Source of the DNA: Megalobrama amblycephala
Lineage: Eukaryota > Chordata > Actinopteri > Cypriniformes > Xenocyprididae
Reading direction: 5' to 3'
Length of the DNA stretch: 64,000 bases
Assembly: GCF_018812025.1 (NCBI RefSeq)
Contig: NC_063051.1
Span: 8,507,896-8,571,895, forward strand
The notes under the pieces were generated by a model, which did no database searches, was not told the origin of the DNA, and saw only the letters and a list, made by a program, of their open reading frames with translations. Both the position numbers and the translations under genes were made by a program. Shown piece after piece: positions 23,949-35,029 of this stretch (position 1 is the stretch's first letter; each line of letters opens with the position of its first letter).

Positions 23949-24133
23949 GCTTTTTTTGCATAGTTGTGTTTGAAACATGAAAACTGTAACAATGTATCTT
24001 AAGAGGTAACACGATGTAACCTTGCTCTCACTTGAAATGTGTCCCCACATTAAGTCCTTGAATTTGAGGGTATTGGACCTGGAAAGTCCTTGAAAGGTCC
24101 TTGAATTTGAAGTTAACCAAGGTGTGGGAAACT

Positions 24134-25615
24134 GCATGTAAAAGCATCTTTTCCTATTGATGAAATTTGAATGTAATCACGCATTCTGACTAAATTATTT
24201 TTTGTGAGTATCATATAAATATTTTAATACTGAATAATAATATATTGTTAATATAATATACAAATAATAATTGAATAATATTTTCTCATAGTAAATCTTC
24301 CACCTGTGCCTTTATTTAATTTATTTATTTAATTTTGTAACTTTATTTATTTTGGCATCGATGTTTCTACAGTATCACAATCTCCCAAACCCCCCGCAGT
24401 TCCCTCATAAACCGTAGGCATTTGGGAAACCCTACTCTAGACAACAAATGTCTTACATGTCCCCTCATAACACTGCCAGCACATGTTGCCAAGATCTTAG
24501 GCTCTTCAACCATAATCTGTTTCATTCTGTCTGTCTTATTTATTGTAATCATTCTGACGTTGCCTTTCATTCGTTACAGCAGGAATGCTGCACTGACTCC
24601 TGCTCCTAGTGTCTAACTTTACACAGATCTGGCATTGAGCCTAGAAAGAAGACCGAGCCAAGAGACACACACACTCTCTTGAATATCTTTCAATGCCACA
24701 GACATTCAAGGACAGATGAGAACTTCATTTGAGCACTTACATTTACATTTCCGTTTCAAGTTTATCTGACAATGTATTAATGTATATTCTTGAATTTTAT
24801 GAGTAAAAAAAAAACAAATCATAAGTTTTTATGATTTATCTGATGTTGTTACAGTGAGCTGATGTCGTTATACAAGCTCTGTTCCGAAAACCAAGTGGGC
24901 TGCTTACCTAGACAACATTAAAAAACACCACAACTGCATTCTTGACATGAAAGATGTTTAAATTTTGTAAACGTGATATCACACAATATGACTTGGATCT
25001 TTGAAATTTTGAATAGTTGTGACTTAATTTTAAACTTCATTTGCGGAAATGTTTTTGCATATAGTTCTAATTCAGTGGCCCAGTTTCATCCTTGCCTTTT
25101 TCAAATCTGTCCCAAACTTCTGGAATCTGATTTTTGCCCTGCAACATCTGTAGCCATTTATCAAATATCGACTTTTCACCAAACTTCTGCATTTCTCCAC
25201 TGCTTATGTATAACATACACAGCTTAAAGTTAATGAGGTCACCGTATTGCTTATTAGCATCAGTGGTGGCTTCATTAGCTGTGGTTAATAAGGTGTAAAG
25301 GGTTCACACTGCTGGGCTGCAGCCAGCTGGCGCTTTAGCACTACAGTGACAGAGAAATGGCATGATGGGATTGCATGTCTAGAATGAGAGCATGATTTGG
25401 GGGGTTAATGACACAGTGTCCTTGTTGTTGTAGACAATGCAGACGCCACTGCTGGAGGCTTGTGTCAATCTATTAGGCCTTTCCTGCAGAAAGAGACAGA
25501 GCAACTTTAGACCATCTGCTGAAGAGATATGAATCGCTGACTAAGGGACCTGAAGTTTAAGAAATGATTATCAATAAGTGCATTTCATGATTATTTATTT
25601 AGGAAATCTGCACAT
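24134..25615. other. Non-coding stretch, no feature seen
   Basis: It contains AT-rich runs and a TTTA / ATTT patch near 24313-24335. The frames at 24422-24616 and 24973-25227 are short and unrecognised. No repeat edge or RNA gene was identified. Confidence 0.4.
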
Positions 25616-26184
25616 ACGCTACTGTTCTAATATTTGAGGTTGGTATGATTTGTTAATGTTTTTGGAAGAAGTCTCTTATGCTCATCAAGGTTGCATTTAT
25701 TTGATAAAAAATACAGTAAAACAGTAATATTGTGAATATTATTACAATTCAAAATAACTGTTTTCTATTTTAATACATTTTAAAATATAACTTATTGTAA
25801 GTGAATATTAAAAATTACTATCATTAATATTATTAGTTATTATAAATTAATATTAAAATATTAATTTATTCCTGTGATGCAAAGCTGAATTTTCAGCATC
25901 ATTACTCCAGTCTTCAGTGTCACATGATCCTTCAGAAATCATTCTAATATGCTGATCTGCGTATTAGAAAACATTTCTGATTATTACAAATATTGAAAAA
26001 AGTTGTGCTGCTTAATATTTTTGTTGAAACAGTGATATTTTTTTTTTTTTTTTCAGGATTCAGGATTGTTTTCTAACAGTGTGAAAGTCTTTACTGTTAC
26101 ATTTCATTAATTTAATGTCCTAGCTGAATAAAAGTTGAAAAGTCAAAAAGTCATACTGACCCCCAACATTTCAACAGTAGTGTA
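25616..26184 (+). repeat. Full-length-like copy of the AAGTCTCTTATGCTCA family
   Basis: It starts around ACGCTACTGTTCTAATATTT and ends CATTTCAACAGTAGTGTA. It contains the marker blocks GAATTTTCAGCATCATTACT and GTGCTGCTTAATATTTTTG. The ends are imperfect inverted repeats next to TA. It is related to 18541, 18705 and 47345. No coding capacity. Confidence 0.6.
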
Positions 26185-28641
26185 ATTATATAAAATGCTA
26201 TTCAAAGCAGAGCACAGTAATGTGTTTCAAACATTAGTATGCTATACACACATGACTTTACTACGTTGCTAGATGCTTCCATTGTTTTTTGTTTTTTTTA
26301 CTTCTAATCCAGTTTTAATCCATGTAAAAATGTCCTTGCTCTTGGCAGTCCAATCATATAATGATATGCTAAAAAATGCAGATATCACTTCCAGTTTGTC
26401 ACATTGGAATTGGAAGGTTATGTTGAACATATTGCATTATGAGATATAGTATTGCACATAGTGTGATCTGGTTATATATTGCACATTTTGGCCAAAATTA
26501 GTATATTATCCGGGTGTCCGTGCATGCAAAACATTTGCATACTATGCACAGCAAAAGTAGTAGTATGATGCTGTTCCGGCAATAAAGTCTCGCATGTGCT
26601 CGGCTGGGTACAGATATGCATCACTGACACCGTATTTTAAATCGGAATGTTATCGTGACAATGTAAATTAACCACATTAATAGTTGTTAAGATTGTTTTA
26701 GCAAATAAATGTTTTGAAATATTGTTTACATTTTTTTTTTTTTTTTTTTTGCATTTTCATGTGCTAATGGGGCAGAAATGACATACTTGACCTTCTGAGG
26801 AAACCTTAGTGAAGGGATTGCATTCCTTACTTTCATTTGGAACAACCCCACAAATACTGTTTCTTTCCTGCGGTGCCCTTCAAGGGCGCAAAGTGTCATT
26901 TGGAATTCGCTGACACTGACAGAGTGTTTTCTGCCAGCACTTCACAGCTAGAGTGAATAAGTCTATAATACAAAACTGGCTCACCAAATATTTAGCTTCA
27001 GCTGGTTTTGGATTTGAATTCTGATTTCTGTCATGGTACTGAAGCAGTAAGTACTGAGGTTTCCAGATTGATAAGCTCTGCTTTGATCAACGCCCCTTTA
27101 CTCAGGAAGTAAATAAGTAATACTGTTGCAGGGTAATGGCTGGCCTGAGATAAATCCCTTTTCACCTCCTTAATTATTAACATTGCATTATTTTTCACAA
27201 TAGGGGTCAATACCTCTCTAATGACACACAATAATTTCAGGCTGAATTACAGCTTTAATCCTGTCCCTGCTGGCTTCATCCTTCAACACACACACACAAT
27301 CATGGAATACACAATCATGGAATATACACTAAATGCTGAAATCCAAGTTCTTTTGAGTCTAGTCTAATGTGACTTTACATCATTTACACTTAAAAATGTT
27401 TTATAATTTGTATTACTCAATCTAATCGGGTCTTAAAGTGCTTGAAAATTATGGTTCGATGAAGTGGTTTAGTCAATTATCAGACCATTTTTATGCTCGC
27501 TATTACTTTCTTTTCTTAGATATTCTTTCATTGTATTCTATGATTGGCGCCAAATCACATGTGCACTGTATTTTTCCCTAGCAGACTCAATTTTCATGAC
27601 ATATTGTCATTATTTTCTTTTACAACTTTATCCATATGTGATTGTGTGAATTCTGCAGTTCTGTAATGTTGTTGACATTTGCCTCAATATCTAACAAAAG
27701 TGTCCTAACATCCAGATGACATGTGTATGTGAGTTGTGGAAAAATTTAATGATACTCTGTCAGACAAGATTTTTGCAATTTGTGCAAAATCAATATGCTT
27801 TTTCTGTAGCAATAATGTGAAAATATACTTGTTTTCAAAGAGATGCACTCTAAAAACTGAAGCATGGAATACAATTGTCATGGAAATCAAATAACAGTCT
27901 GTGTAGCAATTCATAGTTAAAATAATACGTTAAAGGATCTTTGATCTAGAATATTGTGGGGCCTTGCTATTTTCTTCAGGACAAGTTGAAATTAACTCTG
28001 CATAAGCTGAACTGTATAGGCTATATAATATTAAATTATTAAAACGTAATTTAACTAGAGCTCCACACAATACTGGTTTCTTTAAAACCACAATTTTCTG
28101 TTTTAACTTTAAATAATCACCAAATCATCTTTTTAACAATAATTATGGATTTTTTTTCATGCAATGTCCAATGCAGGGTTTTGTCTAAAATAATATATAT
28201 TTATTATATAATATAGTATATGTATAAATATGTTTTTTTTTTTATATTTATTTTTTCCTGTTAGCCAAAAAAAAAAAAAAAAAAACTTAATTAAGAGTTC
28301 CTGGTGTTGAACATGACTAATGCAGTGATTTTCTATCATGTTGCACGTGTTAAAGGTTAATTAAATCTTGTTCATTTCTTAGCTGAAGTGACAAATACAT
28401 TGAGGCTGATAACTTGGGCACCTCTAATGGTTTCCACGAAGAATTGACTTTCTGTGATGTACACCTTGATTAACGGTTCTTTGAATGGAAGGAAGAACTG
28501 GTTCAGTTAATTCACCTCAGATCTTGACATTTGACACAAATGAGTGTTTTAGTGCCAGAATGATGGCATTTAACTAATTTGACACAACAGTAATCAAAGT
28601 CAGAAATGACTGTCTTTTCCCATCAATTATTAATATATCAT
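26185..28641. other. Non-coding stretch with poly(T) and short repeats
   Basis: A run of about 22 T lies at 26729-26750 and a poly(A) run near 28267-28285. AATCATGGAATA is tandemly repeated near 27298-27325. Around 26490-26600, TTTGCATACTATGCAC and TATGATGCTGTTCCGG recall a dispersed repeat, without definable edges. The minus-strand frames at 27705-27914 and 28157-28339 are unrecognised. Confidence 0.4.
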
Positions 28642-28738
28642 GTAATTTATTAATTTTTGAAATAACAATTTTTTGACACTGGTAAAGATTTTAATTTATT
28701 AATTTTTGAAATAACAATTTTTTGACACTGGTCGGATT
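28642..28738 (+). repeat. Tandem duplication of about 50 bp
   Basis: The segment TTAATTTTTGAAATAACAAT with its trailing TTTTTTGACACTGGT occurs twice in succession, differing only at the joint (TAAAGATTT versus CGGATTT). It lies at the left edge of the large dispersed repeat. Confidence 0.8.
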
Positions 28739-28989
28739 TTAATAAATTCATATTGAAATATAGCTGCATGCAACGATACGGGGCCCAGCCCAGAATGGGC
28801 AGCAACAGCACTACAGAGCCAGAAAAGCGTTGAATGTACATGAAAAACAGATTTATAAGTTCAGATGAGAATGAACTCAAAATGAACAAAAACTAATTTT
28901 TAATCCAAGAGGAAGAAAGATTAGTACAATGCTTACTCAGATAATAAAGGAATTGAAGTGACACAACATTATACACACTTTTATAAAGT

Positions 28990-29060
28990 TGTACCAAGCA
29001 GCAATTGAACCCACAATCTTTAAATCACATGCTTGTTGCTTATCGCTGCACGCCCACTTG
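28990..29060 (-). other. tRNA-like module 1 (degenerate)
   Basis: On the minus strand the sequence reads GTGGGCGTGCAGCGATAAGC and later GATTGTGGGTTCAATTGC, a weak match to the internal A and B boxes of tRNA-type promoters. It aligns by eye with the module at 29262-29330. It is not a functional tRNA: the B box is mutated and no acceptor stem is evident. Confidence 0.35.
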
Positions 29061-29261
29061 GAAGACACATTTTCACCCAGCTCCCCAGGGATCAGTAGTT
29101 CAGGTGAGAATTAACTCAAAATGAAGATTTGGTATATAAATGCACTGCAAGTTATATTTAATAAGTTCAGATTAGATCATTCTTAGAAAGGCACAATGTC
29201 TGGAACATAAGCAAATTTTGCACCACTTCTGGCTACAGTACCTCTTGTGGTCTGGGCATGT

Positions 29262-29330
29262 GCCACAGGGGATTCGAACCCACAACCTAAAAGGTCTAGG
29301 GCCTGTGGCTTAGCAGAGTGGGCCACTCAG
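29262..29330 (-). other. tRNA-like module 2 with exact B-box match
   Basis: On the minus strand TGGCCCACTCTGC resembles an A box and GGTTGTGGGTTCGAATCCCC contains the B-box consensus GGTTCGANTCC exactly. I cannot fold a complete cloverleaf, so a tRNA-derived part of the dispersed repeat (SINE-like) is more likely than a tRNA gene. Confidence 0.4.
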
Positions 29331-29412
29331 TTGAAGCACATTCACTGGGCTGCTGAGGAGAGCTTTCGGTATGGGAATGAGCACACAAAAGCATTACTTG
29401 CTATGTTAACCA

Positions 29413-29630
29413 GATTGGCACACTAAACTAACTTAATGTTAACATAACTTATGGTTAACCTGATAGTGTAAGAGCATTAAGCATGCTAAGCTAACTTAAT
29501 GTTAACATAACTTATGGTTAACCTGATAGTGTAAGAGCATTAAGCATGCTAAGCTAACTTAATGTTAACATAACTTATGGTTAACCTGATAGTGTAGGAG
29601 CCACATTAGAAAGAATGGCAGGTGGTTAGC
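29413..29630 (+). repeat. 63-bp tandem array, about three units
   Basis: Units starting AACATAACTTATGGTTAACC begin at 29441, 29504 and 29567, exactly 63 bp apart, and contain GCATGCTAAGCTAACTTAA. The first and last units are partial and slightly diverged. It is direct, without spacers, so it is not CRISPR-like. Confidence 0.9.
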
Positions 29631-30146
29631 ATGCTAAGCTAACTAACATAACAAACACAGGCATGGCCAACTTCTGTGAGGTATTTCTCAGGAACGGTGG
29701 TGAATATCAAAAATCTGTTCAGTCATTTTTGTGCGGCTCGGTCCAAAGATCATCTGATCAAAATTTTTGACAAAAATTGTATGAGGAGCAGCAAAAATAC
29801 TTTTCAGTCGTTTTAAAATGGCAGAAAAATGAAACGACCGAAAGTGAAAAATTGGCATAAGCCAAAGAATTTAAGGACAAAGAAAATTGTATGTTGATGT
29901 TCCTAAATTTGGCATGGATCATGGTTCCGCGTTAGCCTGGATGCCAGCCGAACTTAGCCCCGCCCACAACATTTTGAGGTCGGGGAGTTCGGTCTGGACT
30001 CGATCCGTAGAGGAGTAATTATGCCCGAACAGAAACTGTTCGGACCAATCACATTGTCAGGGCGATGATTGACAGATTATCACCAGAAACGTAATCAGCC
30101 ACATCATCAAAGAGCGCTTGGGAAGTTTGATTGACAAGCGATCTAA

Positions 30147-30610
30147 CCAATCAGAACGCCGCATCCGCCATTTTGTCCGACAAAGCAGTCAGGAGTTAGA
30201 AGATTAACCTCGGTGGAGTTAAACTTGAAAAATTGTGCATATTGACGTCTTTCCGCGTTTGAAACAACATTCATTCTCATGTTCATTCATGTTTATTTGA
30301 TGCTATAAATGGACTAGTAGGAAGAGATGATCGGTTCACGAGCCTCTTGAGCTGAGGCGCTACAGCAATCTGTCACGATCATGGTCACAACCCATTAAAG
30401 AGCCACAAAACGGTTTTTATTGTTTGAATTTTTTTAATAACTACACAGTTTGAAAGCTGGGACTTTGTTTAATATCATAAGTAACCTGCTATGTCTCGTC
30501 TGTCGATGTGTTGTCAGTTTCCTCTTTGCTCCGCGATGTATTTTCCACTCTGTGTGGCGTGACAGCGCCACGGCTTGTCGGACAAAGCAACAGTAACTAA
30601 GGGGGGCGGG
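30147..30610 (+). promoter_or_regulatory. Promoter-like leader: CCAAT box, YY1-like site, GC box
   Basis: Upstream of the helicase start codon lie CCAATCAG (30147-30154), CCGCCATTTTG (30165-30175, close to the YY1 consensus) and GGGGCGGG (30603-30610). No TATA box is placed near the start. This is the same stretch that is duplicated at 57880-58390. Promoter activity is inferred from motifs only. Confidence 0.4.
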
Positions 30611-30640
30611 TCTTTGCGAAAGGTCAATTAGTTTACAACA

Positions 30641-30907
30641 ATGATGGCTGTTGAAGAACTGAGATGTGTAGATTCCGCCATCGCGTCCGTTATAGAAGAT
30701 ATCGACAGCGCATTAATTTTAAAAAAGGAACAGAGGACCGCGATCAAGGCATTTGTCGATGGGAATGATGTCTTTGCCGTCCTTCCTACGGGATTCGGCA
30801 AAAGTTTGATTTATCAGCTGGCCCCGATGGTCGCTAAGAAGAGTTCTGTTGACAACTATGCGTCGCTCAACATACGTCACTTACTCTGTAGCTCTGATTG
30901 GTTGTAG
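30641..30907 (+). pseudogene. Truncated RecQ-type DNA helicase, N-terminal fragment in a transposon
   Basis: The 88-codon frame opens MMAVEEL. From residue 28 it reads LKKEQ-type Q-motif sequence (Q31), then GNDVFAVLPTGFGKS with the Walker A motif at 49-55 (K54 would bind the ATP phosphates), then YQLAP at 58-62. This is the order of the start of a RecQ-family superfamily-II helicase. After about residue 67 the similarity stops and a stop codon follows within 21 residues. The Walker B / DEAH box, motifs III-VI and RQC region are all missing, so it cannot be an active helicase. The start (30641 or 30644) is supported by the abrupt onset of coding-like sequence after the GC-box leader. It lies between the ends of a 1.09-kb transposon, so it is a relic of a transposon-encoded helicase, not a host recq gene. 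Confidence 0.75.
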
Positions 30908-31570
30908 GTCTATCCAATTGAGGACTTTCCTGGATCGGTTGAAATACGCCCCCATAATCAAAGCCCAATGGAGCAGTATCAGACTCATATTCGAACTAGA
31001 ATTGAGTATGACCACGTCAGGCTAGTTCCGCGTACCAATTTTTGATTTGAATGATCAAAGTTTTACCAAGGTACAGCCTCTGAACCAATATTGGGTCTAC
31101 ATTGTTAAGTTCACAACATGGTAACTTTTGAACAAAGATGAATAAAAAACTCTGTTCAGTCATTTCTGTGCAGCTCGGTCCAAAGATCATCTTGAGCCAA
31201 TTTTCATAAGACTTGGAAAAAACTTGAAGGAGGAATAGCAAAAAAAAAGAAAAAAAAAGAAAAAAGGAATAATGTACTTTTCAAAATGGCCACTACTGTA
31301 ATCGGAGTCTTTACCTAAGATGTTGAATATGATCAGCATGATGAGATGAATCAGGTGTACTAAGTTTCATTTTTCTAGATCAAAGGGTTCAAAAGTTATA
31401 ATTTTAACTTTAATTATTTGAACTGGTGGTGGCACTATAGAGTTGGTCCTAGAGACTTCAAAGTTGGTCAGATTACTTTTCATTACCACCACTATAAATG
31501 TGCCAATTTTTCATAGGGCTGCCATAGACTCCCAATGGGGAGGAGTAATAATAAGAAAACTAACAATTCC

Positions 31571-32662
31571 TTCTGGGCTTGGCCCCTAAATATCTGACTT
31601 CTCATAACAGACGTTGGCATTTTGGAAAATGTAAGCACCAAATGAGACACTGAGGAAATTGGGGTCCTCTTATGAGCTAAAGCATCTGATTCTTCAGTGG
31701 ACAGAGGACAACTCAAAAGACGGAGCTCAAAGACAAACCAGTAATTATGACACCACAGTGACGTTCACGTGCACTCATCTCGTAAATATGATCATTCTGA
31801 AATTATTTTAAGGGTGCTAAAGGTCCCGATGGACTCTGAGTGCACCTGACTGGGTTGCCAGTGCTTAATTTTTGTCCTCCTTCGTTGTGTTTTAATTAAG
31901 GACAGGTATTGTTAATTATTCCTCATGATCACAGTTTGTCCAGGACGACAGGCACAGGTACGCAGAGGTCTTGCCCTCACTGTGCAGTAATGATTGTGTA
32001 TTGTCCTTTGGCGTGTTGGCACTGGGCACTTCGTTGTTCATGTGGACATTATGATGCGTGTGTGTATTGTACGTGTGCCTCAGATTCCCTCGCGCAAGCA
32101 AGTTTGGCACTGGGCAGCGGGCATCCGCTTTGCCAGCAGCTCGAGTCTCTTGGCACCATCACCTCTCGCAAAGCAAAGAAGCAAAATGAGCTTTCAGCTT
32201 CAGAAAAAGGCTCTTGTAGGCACACACATCCAACGTCCAATTCTTCATCCAAAAGCAGCATTTGAGCTCATTTTGCATGCTGGGAAATTATGCTAGTTAG
32301 TATGTATAATTAGGATGTTTTGAGGTGTGTAATTTATTCCTTGCTAACGCAGACGTGTGTTCTGAGCACAGTGGTCACATTTGGATGACTAGGAGGAACA
32401 ACAGAAGGTTCTGGATGGGAATGAACTCACATTCAGTGTTGTACTGCAGTGGTCACCAGGAAATCCCCTGTGAATCCTCAAAGCTCTCCGAAGCCATACA
32501 TATCTATCTGTCTGGCATATATACCTTCAAGAAAGGTTTTGTAAATTTTTCAGAAGTTTGAATTTTTTTCAAGGCTACATTAATTATTATTATTTTTTTT
32601 TTGACAAATTTTACTTCAAGTTAAAACTTACAGCTATATGATTTTCTTTTATTAATCTTATT
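31571..32662. other. Non-coding stretch, no gene seen
   Basis: Overlapping frames on both strands at 31909-32296 (up to 118 codons) reflect locally higher GC content and have no recognised domain. No repeat edge or RNA gene was identified. Confidence 0.4.
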
Positions 32663-33616
32663 GGTAACACTTTAGAATAACTCACGCTATGAAGCATTAG
32701 TTAAGCATTAGTAAATAGGTAATTCATCATTTATAAAACATTAATAGACATTAGTAAGCCATTTATAAATACAGCTATAAATGCTTTGTTCTTGATTTAT
32801 AAGCATATCTATAATGAGTTTAATAATTGTATTTTCATACTTTATTAATGATCAATTTATCATTTCTAAATTATGTATTACATTATTCACAAACCAGTAA
32901 TTTAGGAGTTGTCAGTGGTTCATAAGATCATTTAGGAAATGTAAGTAAATGATTAATAAAATATTTAAATGTACATTTATGCATCTTATTATTTAGACAT
33001 ATAGTATTAGTTACTCAGTGTGTTAATAAATGCTTTATTAACATATTCCTAGTGTCAAAACTACCTCGGTACTAACTTTAAAACATTAGAGAACAGCAGT
33101 GCAGAAGATCACCGAACCTTTGAATCTCATTTATAAAAGCTTTACAAAGCATAAATAGTCCTCACTTTAGATGAGCTCACAAAAATAGTTAACTGACTAC
33201 TTCTAAATGTTTTATAACTACCTGAATTAATCATGAATTGCAGTAGGAATATGTGTTAATAAAACATTTACTAACACACTAAGTAACTATTACTATGTGT
33301 CTAAATAATAAGATGTATAAATGAATGTTTAAATAGTTTATTAATCATTTACTTACACTTACTAAATGAACTACTGACAACTCCTAAATAACTGGTTTGT
33401 AAATAATGTAATACTTAATTTAGAAATGATAAATTGATTATTAATAAAGTATGAAAATACAATTATTAAACACATTATAGATATGCTTATAAATCAAGAA
33501 TAAAGCAATTATAGCTGTATTTATAAACTACTTACTAATGTCTATTAATGCTTTATAAGTGATGAATTAACTATTAACTAATGCTTCATAGTGTGCAGTT
33601 ATTATAAAGTGTTACC
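32663..33616. mobile_element. Foldback element of about 950 bp with GGTAACACTTTA ends
   Basis: The left end GGTAACACTTTAGAATAAC and right end TTATAAAGTGTTACC continue into inverted arms of about 400 bp, easily followed through AAGCATTAGTTAA, TATAAGCATATCTATAATG and GGAGTTGTCAGT. The non-palindromic centre is about 33050-33190. Flanking octamers ATCTTATT and CTTTTATT match at six of eight positions, which could be a decayed hAT duplication. The terminus is shared with 5328-5512. No coding capacity. Confidence 0.75.
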
Positions 33617-34969
33617 CTTTTATTTTCTGTATTTTTTTTTTTTTTTTAAATTCTACTTCATAGCAACACCCTAGCAACCACATAACAATACTCTAGAAGA
33701 AATATACTCTAGAAAACACTTGGAAAGTTGCCTGTCAATGCCCCTAGCGACCCTAGCGTAATTACATTAGCAATGTGGCAGTGGGTTTTGCAAAGGCAAC
33801 ACTAACATTTTTCTTTCCAGAAAATATGAAAATGTAGTTGCACTTTTTTTAATTAATAAAGCCACATTTATGAGTTTTCATCAGGCACTCTTACATAGAA
33901 GTATTTGTTTTGTTTGCAAATAATATAATATAATATGTTAAAAAATATCCCAGATATTTGTGGTTGCTGTGAGGGAACAGACTCATTTATCACTGCGAGC
34001 CAGTGTGCGTTTTTCTTCAGAGCAAAGGCGACGCTTCTCCAGCCAAACGGTGGCAATAAATGTGAGTTTTATTTGCATGAGGTGACAGTGCAGTGGAAAG
34101 CATCAGCTATTATCTGTTATCATAATAACACATTAAAACACCACACACTCTCCTCTCACATTTCTCCCCCAGCTTCTCAAAGTGCTGTCTTAGGGTTTTC
34201 CTGCCTTTGCCGTTCTCATCCTTCATTGAAGAGTTCAGATATGCAAACCGAGCCCAGGGGGAGGCTATCTGTGCTTGACAGAGGGGTTAAGATGGTTAAG
34301 ACGTGGAGCTCGGTTAATTTCGGGACTCTTTTGGAAGGGGGAGTGTGTCGCACCGCTTTGGAAAACAGCTTTTGTGAGATTATCGTGTGTGTGAACAGAA
34401 GGAAAAACTAGACAAAAGAGATGGCTCTGTTTAAAGCCGACACAAAGCTGGGAGTATTTTATTTATTTTTTTTACTTGCCTTGGTGTTTGTTCACACACT
34501 GTGTATTTTTCTTTTCTTTTCTCTTTTCACCCAACCCCTTTCTTGTCTACACACAATTTCACACAAACATACTTTCTTCCCCCTTTTCCTTATGTTCTCT
34601 CCTCATTCCCTTCGGGTCAAGCATGTGCCTCAGAGATATGTGTGCATTATCAGATGAAAGATGAGAAGAACCAGCAGAGAACCCCTCCGTCTGAGACTGA
34701 AATCTCTGATTAGAACTTCAGTAAAGTTATACCGAAATTGAGTTCCCCACAAAAAGACGTTTAGGAAGAGAATGTTCCCTGCTGGAAAATACAGATAAAA
34801 CCATCTTAAATTGGTAGCTGGTCTTACGTGGTTTCTAACTTGTTCAGACTGGTCATTTATAGACAAACTCATCATTTATAGCCATTAGCTGGTTCAGTCT
34901 GGTAATTGATGGTCTTTAGTTGGTCCAAACTTGCCAAGCTGTGCTTGAAAACAAAGTTCATTTGAACAG

Positions 34970-34972
<3 letters not shown>
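33617..34972. other. Non-coding stretch containing the longest open frame of the window
   Basis: A 158-codon plus-strand frame spans 33935-34411. Its product is cysteine- and serine-rich, with no recognised domain, signal peptide or repeat. It overlaps a minus-strand frame and has no nearby partner exons I can defend. I treat it as chance. The block at about 34050-34135 looks single-copy. Confidence 0.35.

Positions 34973-35027
<55 letters not shown>
34973..35027 (+). repeat. (GT)n microsatellite
   Basis: An uninterrupted TG/GT run of about 55 bp directly precedes the GGGGACC-type repeat at 35029. The His-Thr-rich minus-strand frame is its artefact. Confidence 0.97.

Positions 35028-35028
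<1 letters not shown>

Positions 35029-35029
<1 letters not shown>

Larger units (their letters stand above)
22373..24133. mobile_element. Older repeat rich in CCTTGAA motifs, split by a TTAA element
   Basis: The left part (22373 to about 22540) opens CAAGGGTTCCC and contains repeated GTCCTTGAAA. The right part (about 24020-24133) has the same CCTTGAA motifs and ends GGTGTGGGAAACTG, roughly mirroring the left end. This resembles a hAT-like element, but no 8-bp duplication is visible. The AGGTGCC copy at 22795-23728 lies inside it. Confidence 0.45.
29933..31024 (+). mobile_element. 1.09-kb helicase-bearing DNA transposon derivative with 9-bp duplication
   Basis: The element begins TAGCCTGG and ends CAGGCTA, a short terminal inverted repeat. 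The 9-mer GTTCCGCGT flanks it at 29924-29932 and 31025-31033. Inside are a promoter-like leader (about 30120-30630), a truncated RecQ-type helicase start (30641-30907) and a short 3' segment. No transposase is present, so it looks like an internal deletion product of a longer autonomous element. Transposons that carry a superfamily-II helicase with about 9-bp duplications are known in the Academ group (helicase lineage); that assignment is inference from memory. Part of the leader recurs at 57870-58386. Confidence 0.75.
28740..31570. repeat. Long dispersed fish repeat, interrupted by a helicase-bearing transposon
   Basis: Recognisable blocks are GCATGCAACGATACGGGGCC (28767), CTCGGTCCAAAGATCATC (twice, 29736 and 31173) and the tail TTCTGGGCTTGGCCCCTAAA at its right. 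I recall these as part of a long, very common teleost repeat of unclear class. It contains two tRNA-like modules on the minus strand and a 63-bp tandem array. The insertion at 29933-31024 splits it, and sequence on the two sides is continuous once the insert and one copy of GTTCCGCGT are removed. Confidence 0.55.

Noticed and set aside
29262..29330. Functional tRNA gene
   Set aside because: The B box is good, but no complete cloverleaf or acceptor stem can be formed by eye, and a diverged sister lies in the same repeat.
29413..29630. Regular 63-bp repeats as a CRISPR-like array
   Set aside because: The units are contiguous direct repeats without unique spacers, and the sequence is eukaryotic.
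30641..30907. Host RecQ helicase gene (first exon)
   Set aside because: The fragment lies between transposon termini with a flanking 9-bp duplication, and similarity stops without a convincing splice donor and following exon.
31909..32296. Overlapping frames on both strands as a gene
   Set aside because: Several frames open at once indicates a local lack of stop codons from higher GC, not coding selection.
33935..34411. Longest open frame (158 codons) as a gene
   Set aside because: No recognised domain, no exon or promoter context, and an unremarkable amino-acid order. A single frame of this length is expected by chance in 64 kb.
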